From Verrucomicrobiota bacterium (GTDB taxonomy: Bacteria > Verrucomicrobiota > Verrucomicrobiia > Limisphaerales > UBA9464): 35,491 bases of DNA. Position numbers and translations under genes: made by a program. Shown here one piece after another: positions 7,752 through 18,600 of this stretch. The notes below the pieces were generated by a model, which saw only the letters and a list, made by a program, of their open reading frames with translations, searched no databases and was not told where the DNA came from. Every line of letters begins with the position of its first letter. Position 1 is the stretch's first letter. The DNA lies in assembly GCA_025360495.1 (NCBI GenBank), contig JANYCC010000175.1, positions 1 to 35,491 of the forward strand, in the 5' to 3' direction.

Positions 7752-10700
7752 ATGACTCCCAAGGAAACTTTCCTACAGGTGCTGAAGCCCGCCGTTCTGC
7801 GGCAGCTTGCGGGCGACCAGTTCGACCTGGATCTCAACACGCTCAGCGCGGCGGATCCGGATCTCCTCGGGGTCAAGGCGTTCGCGGCTTTCTTCCCGGG
7901 CGGACGGGTGCGGTTGAACCAGGCGGCGAAGGAGACGGACACCGAGTCGCGGCTTTCCATCGCCGGTGCGGCAACGTCCCAACCGTTGGCGGGGCTCAAG
8001 GTCCGGATCACGTTCTTGCCCAACCTGACGATGGCCTGTGAATTCGACGGGGGAACGGATTCCGCCGTGCTGGAGCGGGCGTTTCCCAAAATCACCGGGG
8101 CGGGGGTCCTGGCCTGTGTGCGTCAGGATGCCCTGGGGTTCCTCAAACGCGATCAGGCGGCTTCGCTGAGGTTCCAAGTCATCGTCCTGCCCGGGTCCGA
8201 GGGCGCGCCGTCCACCACCCTGAGGATCTCAACCGGGATCCGGTTCAAGGACACGTCGATCCAGCTCATCCTGGTGATGCCGGATGCCGGCGGCGACGTG
8301 GTTTTCACCGCGACGTTGGGTCGCGTCGCGGAGGGCGGCGGTGGCGATCATCCGCTCCAGGACATTGGGGAAATCCTCAGTCCGGATCCCAGCCCGGGGA
8401 TGTTCGGGCAGGCGTTGACGGCGGCGGCGACCCTGATCGGGGACATCGCAACCCAGAGTCCCGTGAAGCTGACCGGGCTTACCGGGAGCGTAAGCCAGGC
8501 GGGGTCGATCCAGTACGTCTGCGCCACGTTGGGCACCGGCCTGGCTCCGCGGGAATTGTTGCGGCGGGACGACGGGAGCGCGTTGCTCCGGTTGGGGAAG
8601 CTGGACCTTCACCTGGCCGCGGTGTTTCGCGGCGGCGGCGCGGGGTTTTACGGCGCCATTTCCGGGGAGATCGCGATCGGTTCGCCTGAACGCCCGGGAA
8701 CCCTTGCCGTTCGCAGTGCGTTCTTCCCCTCGGGCAGCGGCATGGCCGGCGGGGGCATCTCGTCGGTTCCCGATGGGAGCGTGGTGGTGTCTTTGGTCAA
8801 GGGCTCCAAGATCGAGATCGCCGACCTCTTCCAGTTGCTCGTCCCGATTCCGGACGTCCAATGGCGGGACCATCTCCCCCAGAGCACCCTGTCCGATTTC
8901 CTTGTCAGCATTTCGGCCAGCGGTGCCTTTTCGGCCATGGCGATGCTGGAGATGGACTGGACCCTGGTCGGCGGATTGAAGCTGACCTCCGTCAGCGCCG
9001 GCGTGTTCCGCGACGAACCGACGGAAGGCGATCCCAAGCCGGTCATCCAGAAACGGATTGCGGCAACGATGCGCGTCGGGGCCACGGAGATCGACCTCAT
9101 CGCGGATTATTCCGGCGTGAACCGGGATGCAGGATGGGCCTTCTCCGGTGAGGTCGGGACGAGCATCCCGTTGAATGACGTGGTCCAGGACATCGCGTCC
9201 AAGCTGGGCATCCAGGGCGTTGGCAGAATCCCCGACGCGTTCAACGCCACCCTGACGTCCCTGACGGCGTACTTCCATTCCGCGACGATGGATCTGGTGC
9301 TCAGTGCCGCGACCCGGTCGGAGACCCAGATCGTCGTCGTCGTCTCCGGAAGGGACAAGAAGTACGCCATCCTGATCGAATCGAAGGTGCACCTGGGCCT
9401 CGCGAGCTTGCCGTTGGTGGGCGACCGGATCTCGGAAGCGTCGGGCCAACTCACCGGGATCGAGGACGTCGGCATCGAAAGTCTCCGGGCGATCCTCTCC
9501 GGTGGCCTCCGCACCGAGCCGCAACAGCACTTGGAGGATGTCGTCCAGCTCAACGCGATCATCGAGGCCGCGCAGGCGAGGTCCGTCGATGGTGTCATCC
9601 CACGACTCCCCGAGGTGAGCGGTTCCGGCACGCGGATTTCCGGGAAGCTGGCCGGAGATACCCGCATCGAACTGGGCATCACTTATTTCTTCACTGAGAA
9701 GCCACAGCCGCCCGTGGAGTTTCCGTATGACGGCGCCCCCGACGGGATTCAGGACGGCCCGGGGGACGTCGGTGCGGCCCGAGGGGAGGGAGCGGCGCTG
9801 GCCCGGACACGGGCGACCTGGCTCGACGTCCAGCGGAGCTTCGGCCCGGTCAACGTCAAGCGGCTCGGCATCGCGTGCGTTCAGGGGGAGATTCGGTTTC
9901 TGCTCGACGCCTCCCTCGCGCTGTCGGGGCTTACGGTCGATCTGCAGGGGCTATCGCTGGCGTTTCCGGTCGGGGTCATCTCCAACTTCAGCCGGGAGAC
10001 GTTCCTGGAAACCCTGGGCGGCAAGACCGATTCGCGCTGGTCGACGAACCTGGACGGACTGTCGCTCACCTACCGGAACGGTCCCATCGCCGTGAGCGGC
10101 GGGCTCCTGAGGGTCGATCCGCCCCCGGCCGCGACCCGGTACGCCTACAATGGCGAGTTGCTGATCAAGGCGGACACGTGGGCGATCTCGGCGATCGGAT
10201 CGTTCGCGCAGATGGAGAGTGGCGAAGCGTCGCTGTTCGCCTACGGGGTGTTGAGCGCGGCCTTGGGCGGACCCGCCTTTTTCTTCGTGACCGGGATCGC
10301 CGCCGGGTTCGGTTATAACCGGAACCTGACGCTGCCGACCCTTGAGGAACTGCCGCATTTCCCGCTGATTGCGGCGCTGACGGACACCGGTGTACCCACC
10401 ACGCGAGAGGAGAAAATCGCCGGGCTCATCCAGGGCATCAACCGGTATGTCTATCCCGCGTCCGGCCAGAACTGGATGGCGGCCGGGGTCCGGTTCACGT
10501 CGTTCAAGGTCATCGATTCGTTCGCGTTGTTGATCCTCTCGTTTGGAAACCGATTTGAGATCGGACTGTTGGGTATTTCCACCGTCATGGTTCCCGCCCG
10601 CCGGCCGAAGGGGGTGACCGCCCGTCCCCCCATCGCCTTCGCGCAATTGGTGTTGGAGGCGAAGTACGCGCCTGAAGACGGGGTGCTGAAAATCGCGGCG

Positions 10701-12092
10701 CAACTGACGCCGGACTCGTTCGTCCTCTCCGAGAAGTGCCGCCTGACGGGTGGATTCGCGCTTTATACCTGGTTCAAGGACGAGAGGGCCAACGGCGAAC
10801 TGGTGGCCAAGGGGTACCGCGCCGGCGATTTCGTCCTCTCGATTGGGGGCTATCATCCGGACTTCGTCCCGCCCGCGCGTTATCCGTCGGTTCCCCGTGT
10901 CGGCGCGAACTGGCGGGTCGACGACCGGCTCACCATCAAGGGCAGCCTTTACTTCGCGCTGACGCCCCTGGCGATCATGGCGGGCGGTGCGCTCGACGCG
11001 AATTACCAGAGCGGCAATCTCCGGGCCTGGTTCCAGGTCCGGGTGGATTTCCTGCTGTACTGGGAGCCGCTGTATTATCAGGTGGAGGTCAGGCTCAACC
11101 TGGGCGCGTCCTATACCATGGACTGGTGGTTCACCACCAAAACCATCACCGCCCAGGTCGGCGTGCTCCTGAAACTCCAGGGGCCGCCGTTTGGCGGGAG
11201 GGCGGTGGTGGACCTGTATGTCTGCAGCTTCACGATCGACTTCGGTGAAGGACCAAAACCCCCGGAAGCCCTGGACTGGCCGGCGTTCGAGGCCGGTTTC
11301 CTTCCCAAGGCATCAGAGGTCTGCCTGAGCCGGGCCGCCGGCGGTCTGCTTCGTGAGATTCCCGCCGCGGGTGTCGGCCAAAGCGCCGAGTGGGTGGTCA
11401 ATCCCGAGACGCTGGTGATCGTCACTTCCAGCGCCATTCCCAACTCCGCGGCGCCGATCTTCAACGGCACCGAGGTGGTGCACCTTGGCGGCGACCTGGC
11501 GGGAGCCCCGTTCGGCGTCAAACCGTGCCAGGTCCGGAACGGTCGTTTGAGATCACAGACCACCCTTATGTGGACGGCCGAGACGGGTGAAACCCACCGG
11601 GACTGGGACGTTGGGGCGACCCGGGAGCGGCTGTCCCGGGCCGCTTGGTTTGCCGGGGATCTTTCCCCCGCCGGACCCACCCTGCAGGATCTCGGCGGGG
11701 AACAGGTGACCGGAGAACTGATCACCGGGTTCCGGCTGACCCCGAGACGAAAGGCCGAGCCGCCGCTCACCGTGCCGATCAAGGTGGCCGACCTGCCGAT
11801 GACCGAGCGGACGGAATCGATGCCGCCCGGGGCTTGGACCCATCCGGACTTCTCCAAGCCGGTTGATTATGCCGCCGAAAACCACACGGCCGAGGCTCGG
11901 TACCGGCGGCTCGGGGCTGTGGATTCCGCCGATGTCCAGAACCGGCGCGGGGACCTGCTCGCCGCCCTGCGGCGACAGGCGATCGACCTGCCTGCCAAAG
12001 CCCCTATGCGTTATCTCGCAAAGGCCGCGTCCCACGGTGAGTTGCTCGTGGCTCCCACGCTTTGCGACCTGGGCAAGATGCCATCCCCATGA
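7752..12092 (+). CDS. DUF6603-type giant protein (1446 aa)
   Basis: This is a very large, beta-rich product without signal peptide or clear membrane segments. The central part, about residues 735-1175, carries phrases I associate with the DUF6603 family: NFSRETFLETLGGKTDSRW, ALGGPAFFFVTGIAAGFGYN, LPTLEELPHFPL and GGYHPDFVPPARYPSVPRVG, followed by ALTPLAIMAGGALDANY. The N-terminal 700 residues contain repeated beta-rich segments (for example GGLKLTSVSAGVF) that may be internally related. The C-terminal 270 residues form a separate domain. The stop codon overlaps the start of the next gene (ATGA), so translation is probably coupled. DUF6603 has no established function that I know of. The family call is from recalled motifs and not a search. 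Confidence 0.75.
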   Translation: MTPKETFLQVLKPAVLRQLAGDQFDLDLNTLSAADPDLLGVKAFAAFFPGGRVRLNQAAKETDTESRLSIAGAATSQPLAGLKVRITFLPNLTMACEFDGGTDSAVLERAFPKITGAGVLACVRQDALGFLKRDQAASLRFQVIVLPGSEGAPSTTLRISTGIRFKDTSIQLILVMPDAGGDVVFTATLGRVAEGGGGDHPLQDIGEILSPDPSPGMFGQALTAAATLIGDIATQSPVKLTGLTGSVSQAGSIQYVCATLGTGLAPRELLRRDDGSALLRLGKLDLHLAAVFRGGGAGFYGAISGEIAIGSPERPGTLAVRSAFFPSGSGMAGGGISSVPDGSVVVSLVKGSKIEIADLFQLLVPIPDVQWRDHLPQSTLSDFLVSISASGAFSAMAMLEMDWTLVGGLKLTSVSAGVFRDEPTEGDPKPVIQKRIAATMRVGATEIDLIADYSGVNRDAGWAFSGEVGTSIPLNDVVQDIASKLGIQGVGRIPDAFNATLTSLTAYFHSATMDLVLSAATRSETQIVVVVSGRDKKYAILIESKVHLGLASLPLVGDRISEASGQLTGIEDVGIESLRAILSGGLRTEPQQHLEDVVQLNAIIEAAQARSVDGVIPRLPEVSGSGTRISGKLAGDTRIELGITYFFTEKPQPPVEFPYDGAPDGIQDGPGDVGAARGEGAALARTRATWLDVQRSFGPVNVKRLGIACVQGEIRFLLDASLALSGLTVDLQGLSLAFPVGVISNFSRETFLETLGGKTDSRWSTNLDGLSLTYRNGPIAVSGGLLRVDPPPAATRYAYNGELLIKADTWAISAIGSFAQMESGEASLFAYGVLSAALGGPAFFFVTGIAAGFGYNRNLTLPTLEELPHFPLIAALTDTGVPTTREEKIAGLIQGINRYVYPASGQNWMAAGVRFTSFKVIDSFALLILSFGNRFEIGLLGISTVMVPARRPKGVTARPPIAFAQLVLEAKYAPEDGVLKIAAQLTPDSFVLSEKCRLTGGFALYTWFKDERANGELVAKGYRAGDFVLSIGGYHPDFVPPARYPSVPRVGANWRVDDRLTIKGSLYFALTPLAIMAGGALDANYQSGNLRAWFQVRVDFLLYWEPLYYQVEVRLNLGASYTMDWWFTTKTITAQVGVLLKLQGPPFGGRAVVDLYVCSFTIDFGEGPKPPEALDWPAFEAGFLPKASEVCLSRAAGGLLREIPAAGVGQSAEWVVNPETLVIVTSSAIPNSAAPIFNGTEVVHLGGDLAGAPFGVKPCQVRNGRLRSQTTLMWTAETGETHRDWDVGATRERLSRAAWFAGDLSPAGPTLQDLGGEQVTGELITGFRLTPRRKAEPPLTVPIKVADLPMTERTESMPPGAWTHPDFSKPVDYAAENHTAEARYRRLGAVDSADVQNRRGDLLAALRRQAIDLPAKAPMRYLAKAASHGELLVAPTLCDLGKMPSP

Positions 12093-15000
12093 AGGACCCC
12101 AACCGGACGATCCAATTTGCCGGGGCCTGCCCGCCCCGGATGACCGCGGGTCCCTATACGCTCACGGTCACCCAGGAGATCGTCGAGCTCGGGGCCGACC
12201 TGAAGGAAAAGCCGGGCGGCATCCGGCAGAGCTATGGGCACTCGAGACGGGTCCATGTCCAGGGAGGGCGGTTTGCCATCGATCCGATGGACATCACAGC
12301 GGTGTTCCCTCCCGATGGAAGCGAGGGCGACTTTGCCGGGGTGCTGCCGCACGTCACCTTCTCCCGACGGGCATTGCCTTGGGAACAGAAGAGCGGGCCC
12401 ACGGACGCGCCCTGGCTTGCCCTCCTGGTGTTCCACGAGGGCGACGAAGGCGGGATCCCGGAGGTCAGGCCGGCCATGGTGGGCGATCTTTCGCGGAAAT
12501 CGTTCCAACCGGGTGATTCCCCGTCGTCGGGCGAGCGTCCCAGCACGCTGGCCGTACAGGAGCAGAAACATTCACGGGTCATCGTGAGCTATCCGGATGC
12601 GGGGAAGGACGGACCCACCGCTTGGAAGTTGTGGCCGGGCGAGAAGGTCTGGGACCCGTGCCAGGTGGTGGACATTTCCGTTTCCCTGTTTCGCGGAATT
12701 GCACCGCTGCCCGATGATCTCCGATGGCTGGGGCATTCCCGGATCCTCTCCAGCCCGTCGGGTGACGCCGGGAACCGCGAATCCTCCGTGATCATCGGCA
12801 ACCGCCTTCCGCAACGGGATGGCGTCAGCCTGGCGTGCCTGGTTTCGCTCGAAGGAATTGGTTCATTCCTGGCACCCGGGCCGTTGGCCACGACGGAAGG
12901 AAAGACCGCGACCCATGTGCGTTTGGTGGTCCTGAAGTCTTGGACGTTTCGCTGCGGTGCGAATCTGCGGGGCTTTCATCAGCCGCTGACGACCGGGGTG
13001 TTGCAGATTCCCCAGGTCGAGCCGGTCTCCGCGACCCGGACGCCGGAGGAGCGGGCGATCGAGGCGGCGTGGGATGCGAAGGTGAAGAACGCATTGGCCA
13101 TGGGTTATACCGCGTTGAATCACGACACGCGGTGGGGTGACCAGGCGGTCTCCTGGTATCGGGGGCCGTTGCTGCCCTTTGGATCCGAGGTTGCGCTCAG
13201 CGTGCCGCCGCCTCCGATCTGCGAGGATGGGTACCTGACCGGCACGACGCCCCTGTCCACGGCGGACGAGGCGCTCCGCTATGATCCAGGGTTGGGAATG
13301 CTGGATGTCTCCTATGCGGCGGCCTGGCAACTCGGCCGGTTGCTGGCGTTGCGTGACAAGACCTTTTCCTGCGATCTGTACCGGTGGAAGGGCGAGGTGA
13401 AACGCAAGATCCTCGCGGCCGCCGCGGGGACGGAGCGCGCCGGGCGGGCCGCCCGGTTGGCGGGCGCGTCCGCGCAACGATCGCCGGGAGCCCCGGCCGA
13501 AACCGATGCGTTCGCCCTGCTGGCGAAGTTGATCGAGCCGGCCTTGGACGCACTGAAGTCGGCCGCCGCCGGACGGAGCCCCGACGTGCACCGCGGACCC
13601 GAAGCCCGGTCTTCCGTGCCGCGCATGGATCCTTTGCGTTCCGCACGCGAACTCATCAACGACCGCGACCGGCTCAAGCAGGTCGTCCAGGGTGTCCAGG
13701 CTCCGGACAGCGTGGTGCGCCGGCTCGAAAGCCTGAGGCGGTTGGAAGGTGTTCCGCTGGATTATCTGGTTCCGGACGAACGGATGCTTCCGCCCGATTC
13801 ACTGCGCTTTTTCCAAGTCGATCCGAACTGGACCTACAGCCTCGTCGAAGGCGCGTACAGCGTTGCCCGCGTCAGCACTGATGTCCAAAAACAGGACGCC
13901 GCGACGTGTCCGCACGATGTCCACCATCAGGTTTCCGGCTTCCTGCTGCGCTCCGCCCTGGTCTCGGGTTGGCCCGATCTTCGGGCAACCGTGGAAGTCT
14001 CCAATCCGGCGGTCACCTACCAGATTCTGCGGTGCGAGCGGATCACGCCTGACATCCTCCTGTGCCTGGTCGAGGTCGAGGGGCAGGGGACTCTCACGTC
14101 GGTGACCTTCCAAGTACCGCCGGAGAGCAACGAATTCCACCTGCCGGACGGCGCCGGATTCCGGGACCAAGGCCGGTCGGTCCTCGATGTCCAGAGGCTG
14201 GCGCACGGGAGTGGCGATGCCGGCGAATTTGCACTTCGGTTGACGCCCAGGGTCACGAGGCCGGTCCTGAAATGGGACACCGAACGGGAAATACTCTCCT
14301 TGGAATTCAAGTCAAAGGATGGAGCCGATCGGTACGAGTGGCAGTTCCATGTCAACGACCGGCCGTTCCAGATGCCCGTTTCCTTCACCCTTCCGCCCTC
14401 GGGCCATCCCTCGGCGACCGTTGAGATCCGCTTGCCCGACGACTTGCCGCCGGGTGCGGTCGCCGTCCGGGTCCGGGCTGCGGGCAATGCGGGACAGGCC
14501 GTTCCCGGTCCCTGGATGGTTTCGGGCACGCTCGAAAGGCCCGCGGCGCATGGGGCTCAACCGGTGTTGCGGTACCATGTGGGCGACGACCTGATCACCG
14601 CCGAATGGCCCGCCACCACCGACCGTCTCCGGCTCGCGGCGCAGTTGCATTGGACTTCGGTCTCAGGGAAGGGGTCGTCCTCGGGTCCGACGGTGAAGCT
14701 CGATTCCCCGCCGGCGCCCGAGCCCATCCGGATGGTCTTCAAGTTCGGTGAGAATCTCCAACCGGGCGACATTCAGGTCCGGTTTCGCACGACACCCACT
14801 CCGGAGAAGGCGGCATCGACCCTTCCCGGGGTCTGGGCGACCTCCACCCAGACCCTGTTCCAGTTGCTGGGCCCGATCCTGGCCGGCGGCGAAATGAGCT
14901 ACAGCGCGGGTGTCCTGAAGCTGGTCTTCTATGACCGGGACCAGAATGTGGAGCGCTCGGCGGACAACACGGTGGAATTCTATCTCGCCGCCGCCCAGTT

Positions 15001-15442
15001 CGGCATCGAGGGCCATGTCTGCCACATGCAGGCGGTCGGCCGGAGGGTGGAGTTCACCGTGAAACCCGAGGACGTGCCCTCGGGCCGGTATTGGATCAAG
15101 GCGCGGGTGATCGGTCGGGAGGACCGGGTGATCAACAGTCCCTTGGGCGACGCCTATTCCCAAGTGTTCCTGCTCGGACGACCCGTGGTCACGGCCTCGG
15201 GACCCTCGACGATAGCCTGGGTCCGGATTGAGGATGCCTTCCGTTACCAAGTGTTCTTCGAGGACGAACGGGGAGAATACCGGACGGTCACCATCGACGC
15301 CTCGCCTTCCCCGGGCCTCGACCTGGTCACCCAGGGCCTGCCGGCGGGGAAATACCGGGTGCGGGTCCAGGCGATCGGAGTTGGGAATTATGCCTGGACA
15401 GGCGCCGTGAGCGAACCGACGGACGTGACGATCAATCCTTAG
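12089..15442 (+). CDS. Giant hypothetical protein with C-terminal Fn3/Ig-like modules (1117 aa)
   Basis: I chose the ATG at 12089 because it forms an ATGA overlap with the preceding stop; an in-frame TTG at 12062 would add nine residues. The N-terminal domain (about residues 1-260) begins RTIQFAGACPPRMTAGPYTL and includes FPPDGSEGDFAGVLPHVTF and RALPWEQ. The middle (about 280-560) is mixed alpha/beta with an arginine/alanine-rich helical stretch. From about residue 590 on there are repeated beta-sandwich modules, the last ones (about 930-1117) resembling fibronectin type III (LPAGKYRVRVQAIGVGNYAW). No signal peptide is present. The protein probably acts with the DUF6603 protein encoded immediately before it. 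I do not recognise a named family for the N-terminal half. Confidence 0.75.
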   Translation: MKDPNRTIQFAGACPPRMTAGPYTLTVTQEIVELGADLKEKPGGIRQSYGHSRRVHVQGGRFAIDPMDITAVFPPDGSEGDFAGVLPHVTFSRRALPWEQKSGPTDAPWLALLVFHEGDEGGIPEVRPAMVGDLSRKSFQPGDSPSSGERPSTLAVQEQKHSRVIVSYPDAGKDGPTAWKLWPGEKVWDPCQVVDISVSLFRGIAPLPDDLRWLGHSRILSSPSGDAGNRESSVIIGNRLPQRDGVSLACLVSLEGIGSFLAPGPLATTEGKTATHVRLVVLKSWTFRCGANLRGFHQPLTTGVLQIPQVEPVSATRTPEERAIEAAWDAKVKNALAMGYTALNHDTRWGDQAVSWYRGPLLPFGSEVALSVPPPPICEDGYLTGTTPLSTADEALRYDPGLGMLDVSYAAAWQLGRLLALRDKTFSCDLYRWKGEVKRKILAAAAGTERAGRAARLAGASAQRSPGAPAETDAFALLAKLIEPALDALKSAAAGRSPDVHRGPEARSSVPRMDPLRSARELINDRDRLKQVVQGVQAPDSVVRRLESLRRLEGVPLDYLVPDERMLPPDSLRFFQVDPNWTYSLVEGAYSVARVSTDVQKQDAATCPHDVHHQVSGFLLRSALVSGWPDLRATVEVSNPAVTYQILRCERITPDILLCLVEVEGQGTLTSVTFQVPPESNEFHLPDGAGFRDQGRSVLDVQRLAHGSGDAGEFALRLTPRVTRPVLKWDTEREILSLEFKSKDGADRYEWQFHVNDRPFQMPVSFTLPPSGHPSATVEIRLPDDLPPGAVAVRVRAAGNAGQAVPGPWMVSGTLERPAAHGAQPVLRYHVGDDLITAEWPATTDRLRLAAQLHWTSVSGKGSSSGPTVKLDSPPAPEPIRMVFKFGENLQPGDIQVRFRTTPTPEKAASTLPGVWATSTQTLFQLLGPILAGGEMSYSAGVLKLVFYDRDQNVERSADNTVEFYLAAAQFGIEGHVCHMQAVGRRVEFTVKPEDVPSGRYWIKARVIGREDRVINSPLGDAYSQVFLLGRPVVTASGPSTIAWVRIEDAFRYQVFFEDERGEYRTVTIDASPSPGLDLVTQGLPAGKYRVRVQAIGVGNYAWTGAVSEPTDVTINP

Positions 15443-15464
15443 CCATAACCATGCATAAGACATC

Positions 15465-15603
15465 TCACGCAAAGAACGCCAAGGCCGCAAAGAAAGCGGC
15501 CGGGGTTCTGATCCACGGGAAGGATGGCCACTCCCTGTTGGGCGGGTGAGTTTTGGTCATGAGATACTTCGTTCTCTTCGCGTCCTTGGCGTTCTTTGCG
15601 TGA
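15465..15603. repeat. 139-bp inverted-repeat element (MITE-like) between two cassette genes
   Basis: The left arm at 15465-15494 starts TCACGCAAAGAACGCCAAGG. Its reverse complement matches the right arm at 15574-15603 (ending GGCGTTCTTTGCGTGA) at about 27 of 30 positions. The arms enclose about 79 bp. CGCAAAG/CTTTGCG-type repeats of this kind are widespread in environmental bacterial genomes. The transcript would form a long hairpin 23 nt after the upstream stop codon, so it could act as a terminator or mRNA-processing site within the cassette. Confidence 0.85.
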
Positions 15604-15650
15604 ACTGCCCGGAGTTCCACTGAAGCGTTTCAGTTCAGCAGTCAGACACC

Positions 15651-18600
15651 ATGAACCCCAACACCCCTTCGCTGCTGGTGCCGATGAATCTGGCAGCGCT
15701 GTGCGTCGGCCCGCAGGATCAACTGTCGGGAGCCAGGCTCGGGAAGATCGCCGCCGATTTCCAGAATCTGGAAAGCCAGCCCTACCTCGGCGCGTCGGTG
15801 GTGCCCAAGCCGTTCGAGGAGGAGGCGGCGCCGGCCGGGATTCACCTGCACTGGGCCTTGCCGGATGCCCTGACACGCAGCGATCCCAGCGACGAGAAGA
15901 AGCTTCGCCGGGCTCCGAACCGGTTCCTCGTGGTGCGCCTCGCCACGGTGATCGAACCAGATGGAGGATCCTCCCCGAAGACCGAGAGAAGGGCGTGGGT
16001 CGTGGAAAGCGACTTCGTGTGGACGCGCGAGGAAAGGGACGCCGGTGCATCCGATGCGCGCAATGCCCTCAGCCGTGCCGTCCCGTTGGGCTTCGCCAAG
16101 GTGGAGAAGGAGGCGTTGATGGGCCATCCTCTGTTCGCCTATCAGGGCCGCGTCCGGCCCCTGGATGCGGCGTGGACGGATCCGGCACGGGATCCCCGGT
16201 ATCGTCCGGCGCTCACGGCGTTGGGATATGGAACGGAAGCCTATGCCGCCGCCTACCCTCATTGCCGGAACGTCTTCGGTTTCTTCGACCCCGTGTTCGA
16301 TGCGGTGCGCGCCAAAGACGGCTTGGAGCCCAGGCATCGTCATCTCTCCTACTTGGTGGTTGGGTGGTACCACGACCAGGCCTCGGATCCGGTCACGCTG
16401 ATCCGGAAGACGGTGGACGACCTGTTAGCCGCCCGGATCAAGAAGACCGGACCTGCGGGCGTCGATCTGGCGAATCTCCGGAAAGAGGTGCTTTCGGACG
16501 CGTTCAAGTCGGTCCATGGCTGGTCCTACCCTTGGGCCCGGGAGTCGCAGGGAGGGCGGATTCCGCGGCGGGAACCCGAGCGCACGCTGTTCGTGGGACA
16601 GTTGACCACGTTGGAGTGGGATCCCGCGCGGTCCTATGCGTTGCCGGCCGGCAACCCGGTTTCCGTCGCGATCGGGACCACCACTGCCGAAGCGTTGTCG
16701 GCCCTCCTCGCCCACACCCAGGACCCTGGTTCGGCGGCGGATTTCGAGACCTTGTTGAACGACTTCCAGTTCGACCTGGTGCGCGAGTATGCCACAGCGG
16801 CCGGCCAGGCCAGTCTCCAGGACGCGCTGCACCAGCGTGATTTCACGCCCCTGCCAGCGGGTGACGTGGGTGCCCCGGAAAGCGGTCGCATCTGGCTTCT
16901 GAAGTCGGGCGCATCGGGAGACCGGAGCATCAGATCGCAGGCGTCGGACGGCGAATTATCGCGATTGGCCACGAGCCTGGGTGCGTCGCTGCCCGCGGAT
17001 CTCGCCACGGGATTGGACGCCTTGAATGCCGCCCAGGCCGCCTATGACGACCAGTCGGCCGGTGTCGCGACCCGGCGTGGACAGGTCTTCGCGGATTGGA
17101 CGACTTATCTCGCTGCGAAGACTCCCGACGCCAAGTCCTATATCGAAAAGGAGATCGCCGCGCTGAATGTCCTCGTGCAGGACCTTGGCGTCCGGAATGC
17201 GTCCCGCACCGCCGCCCGGTTGGAATTGGAGCAACTCCTCGGCCTTCCCGAACATTCCGGGAATCCCGCGGGCGAATCGGCGTCGCCCTTATACACCTTG
17301 GATTGGGTGACGGCGCCGCGTTATTATAAGCCCAACGATCCGGTGGTCCTGGTCTCCGGCCTGAGCCCTTCGAACCGGTATGGCGACCACGGCCGGCTCG
17401 ATCCGGGCGGCCAGGGGGGGTTGGTCTGCCGGCTGTCGGATGACATCACGAAGACGGGAGGACTGGCCAATCTGCCCCCGGAAAAGCGTCCGCAACTTCT
17501 AAGATACAGCGCACCGGAGGACTGGGCCGGGACCATCACGCAGGAAATCCCCGGGTGGCAGACCGTCATTTCGCTCTGCATCGAGGCGACCCTGTTGGAC
17601 CCGAACCTGGCGACCCTCGTGGGCGGTGTGGAGGTGACCCGATGCCAGCGTGATTATAGAGGCGGCAAGCAGGAGGACTTCCACGGTGTCGCACCGTCGC
17701 CCGTCGGGTTGACGGTGTATCGGCATCCGTGGATTCCCCTGATACTTCAATGGGAGGCTTCGTTCCGTCCCTTCTACCCCCTCACCGGACCGGACGGGGT
17801 ACCGTTGGCGTATCCCGAATCGTGGGGGATGCAAGGTTTCGAACTGCACGAGTCGAATCCCGAGATCGGTTACAAGGGCGCGAACCCCGGGCATGCGGGT
17901 TTGGTCCCGACGACTTATCGGGGAAGCGTCACGCTCGCGCGCGATGTCCAGATCGACCTGACCAGCCAGATCCAGCGTCACCTCGAGGAGCATCCCTTGG
18001 ATTTGGAGATGGATTCTCCGGGGGTCCGGCGGATGAAGGAGACGTTGAAGCAGGTGGCCGGGATGTCGTTCCAGATGATGGCGCAGTCCATGGACGGGTT
18101 TCACCGGCAACTGTTGATGCGGGACCAAGCCCTCCAAATGCGGGTGTTCGATCCCCCGGCGTCCCGGACCGGGGATGATTGGAAGCGCGATTATGTCGGT
18201 GTCTACCGGTTTGCCGCCGAGGTGGAGAAGGCCGTCGACCGGGAACGCGACGCGTCGTGCCTCGAAGGACGGAATCATTTCAATCCGATTCGTGCCGGGA
18301 GTTTGACGATCACGCGCCTGCGGGTCTTGGACGCCTTCGGGCAGGTGCGGGAGATCATCGCGCCCAATCCGACCCGGGATTCGATCCGGTCGGAGGATGT
18401 CATTCCGTCCGGCCGCCTCCGGGCCCCGAAAGAATGGAACGAAACCGCCGCGGTGCTGCCCCTGCGCATCACGCAGCCGGCCCGGTTGTCATTCCGCTAT
18501 CGCTCCGCATTGGTCGTCGGTGGCGGGTCACCCGGCGATAGTGCCGCCCGGGCCGGGTTGGAGATGAGCTGCGACCCCGCATCGACCCCGGTGTTCGGGT

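Noticed and set aside
8229-9530. Minus-strand open frame (433 codons) within the DUF6603 gene
   Set aside because: Antisense to a well-supported coding frame and rich in Arg/Gly/Asp.
15465-15603. Considered as an intrinsic terminator
   Set aside because: The long loop (~79 bp) and absence of a following T-run fit a mobile-type inverted repeat better than a standard terminator, though a termination effect is possible.
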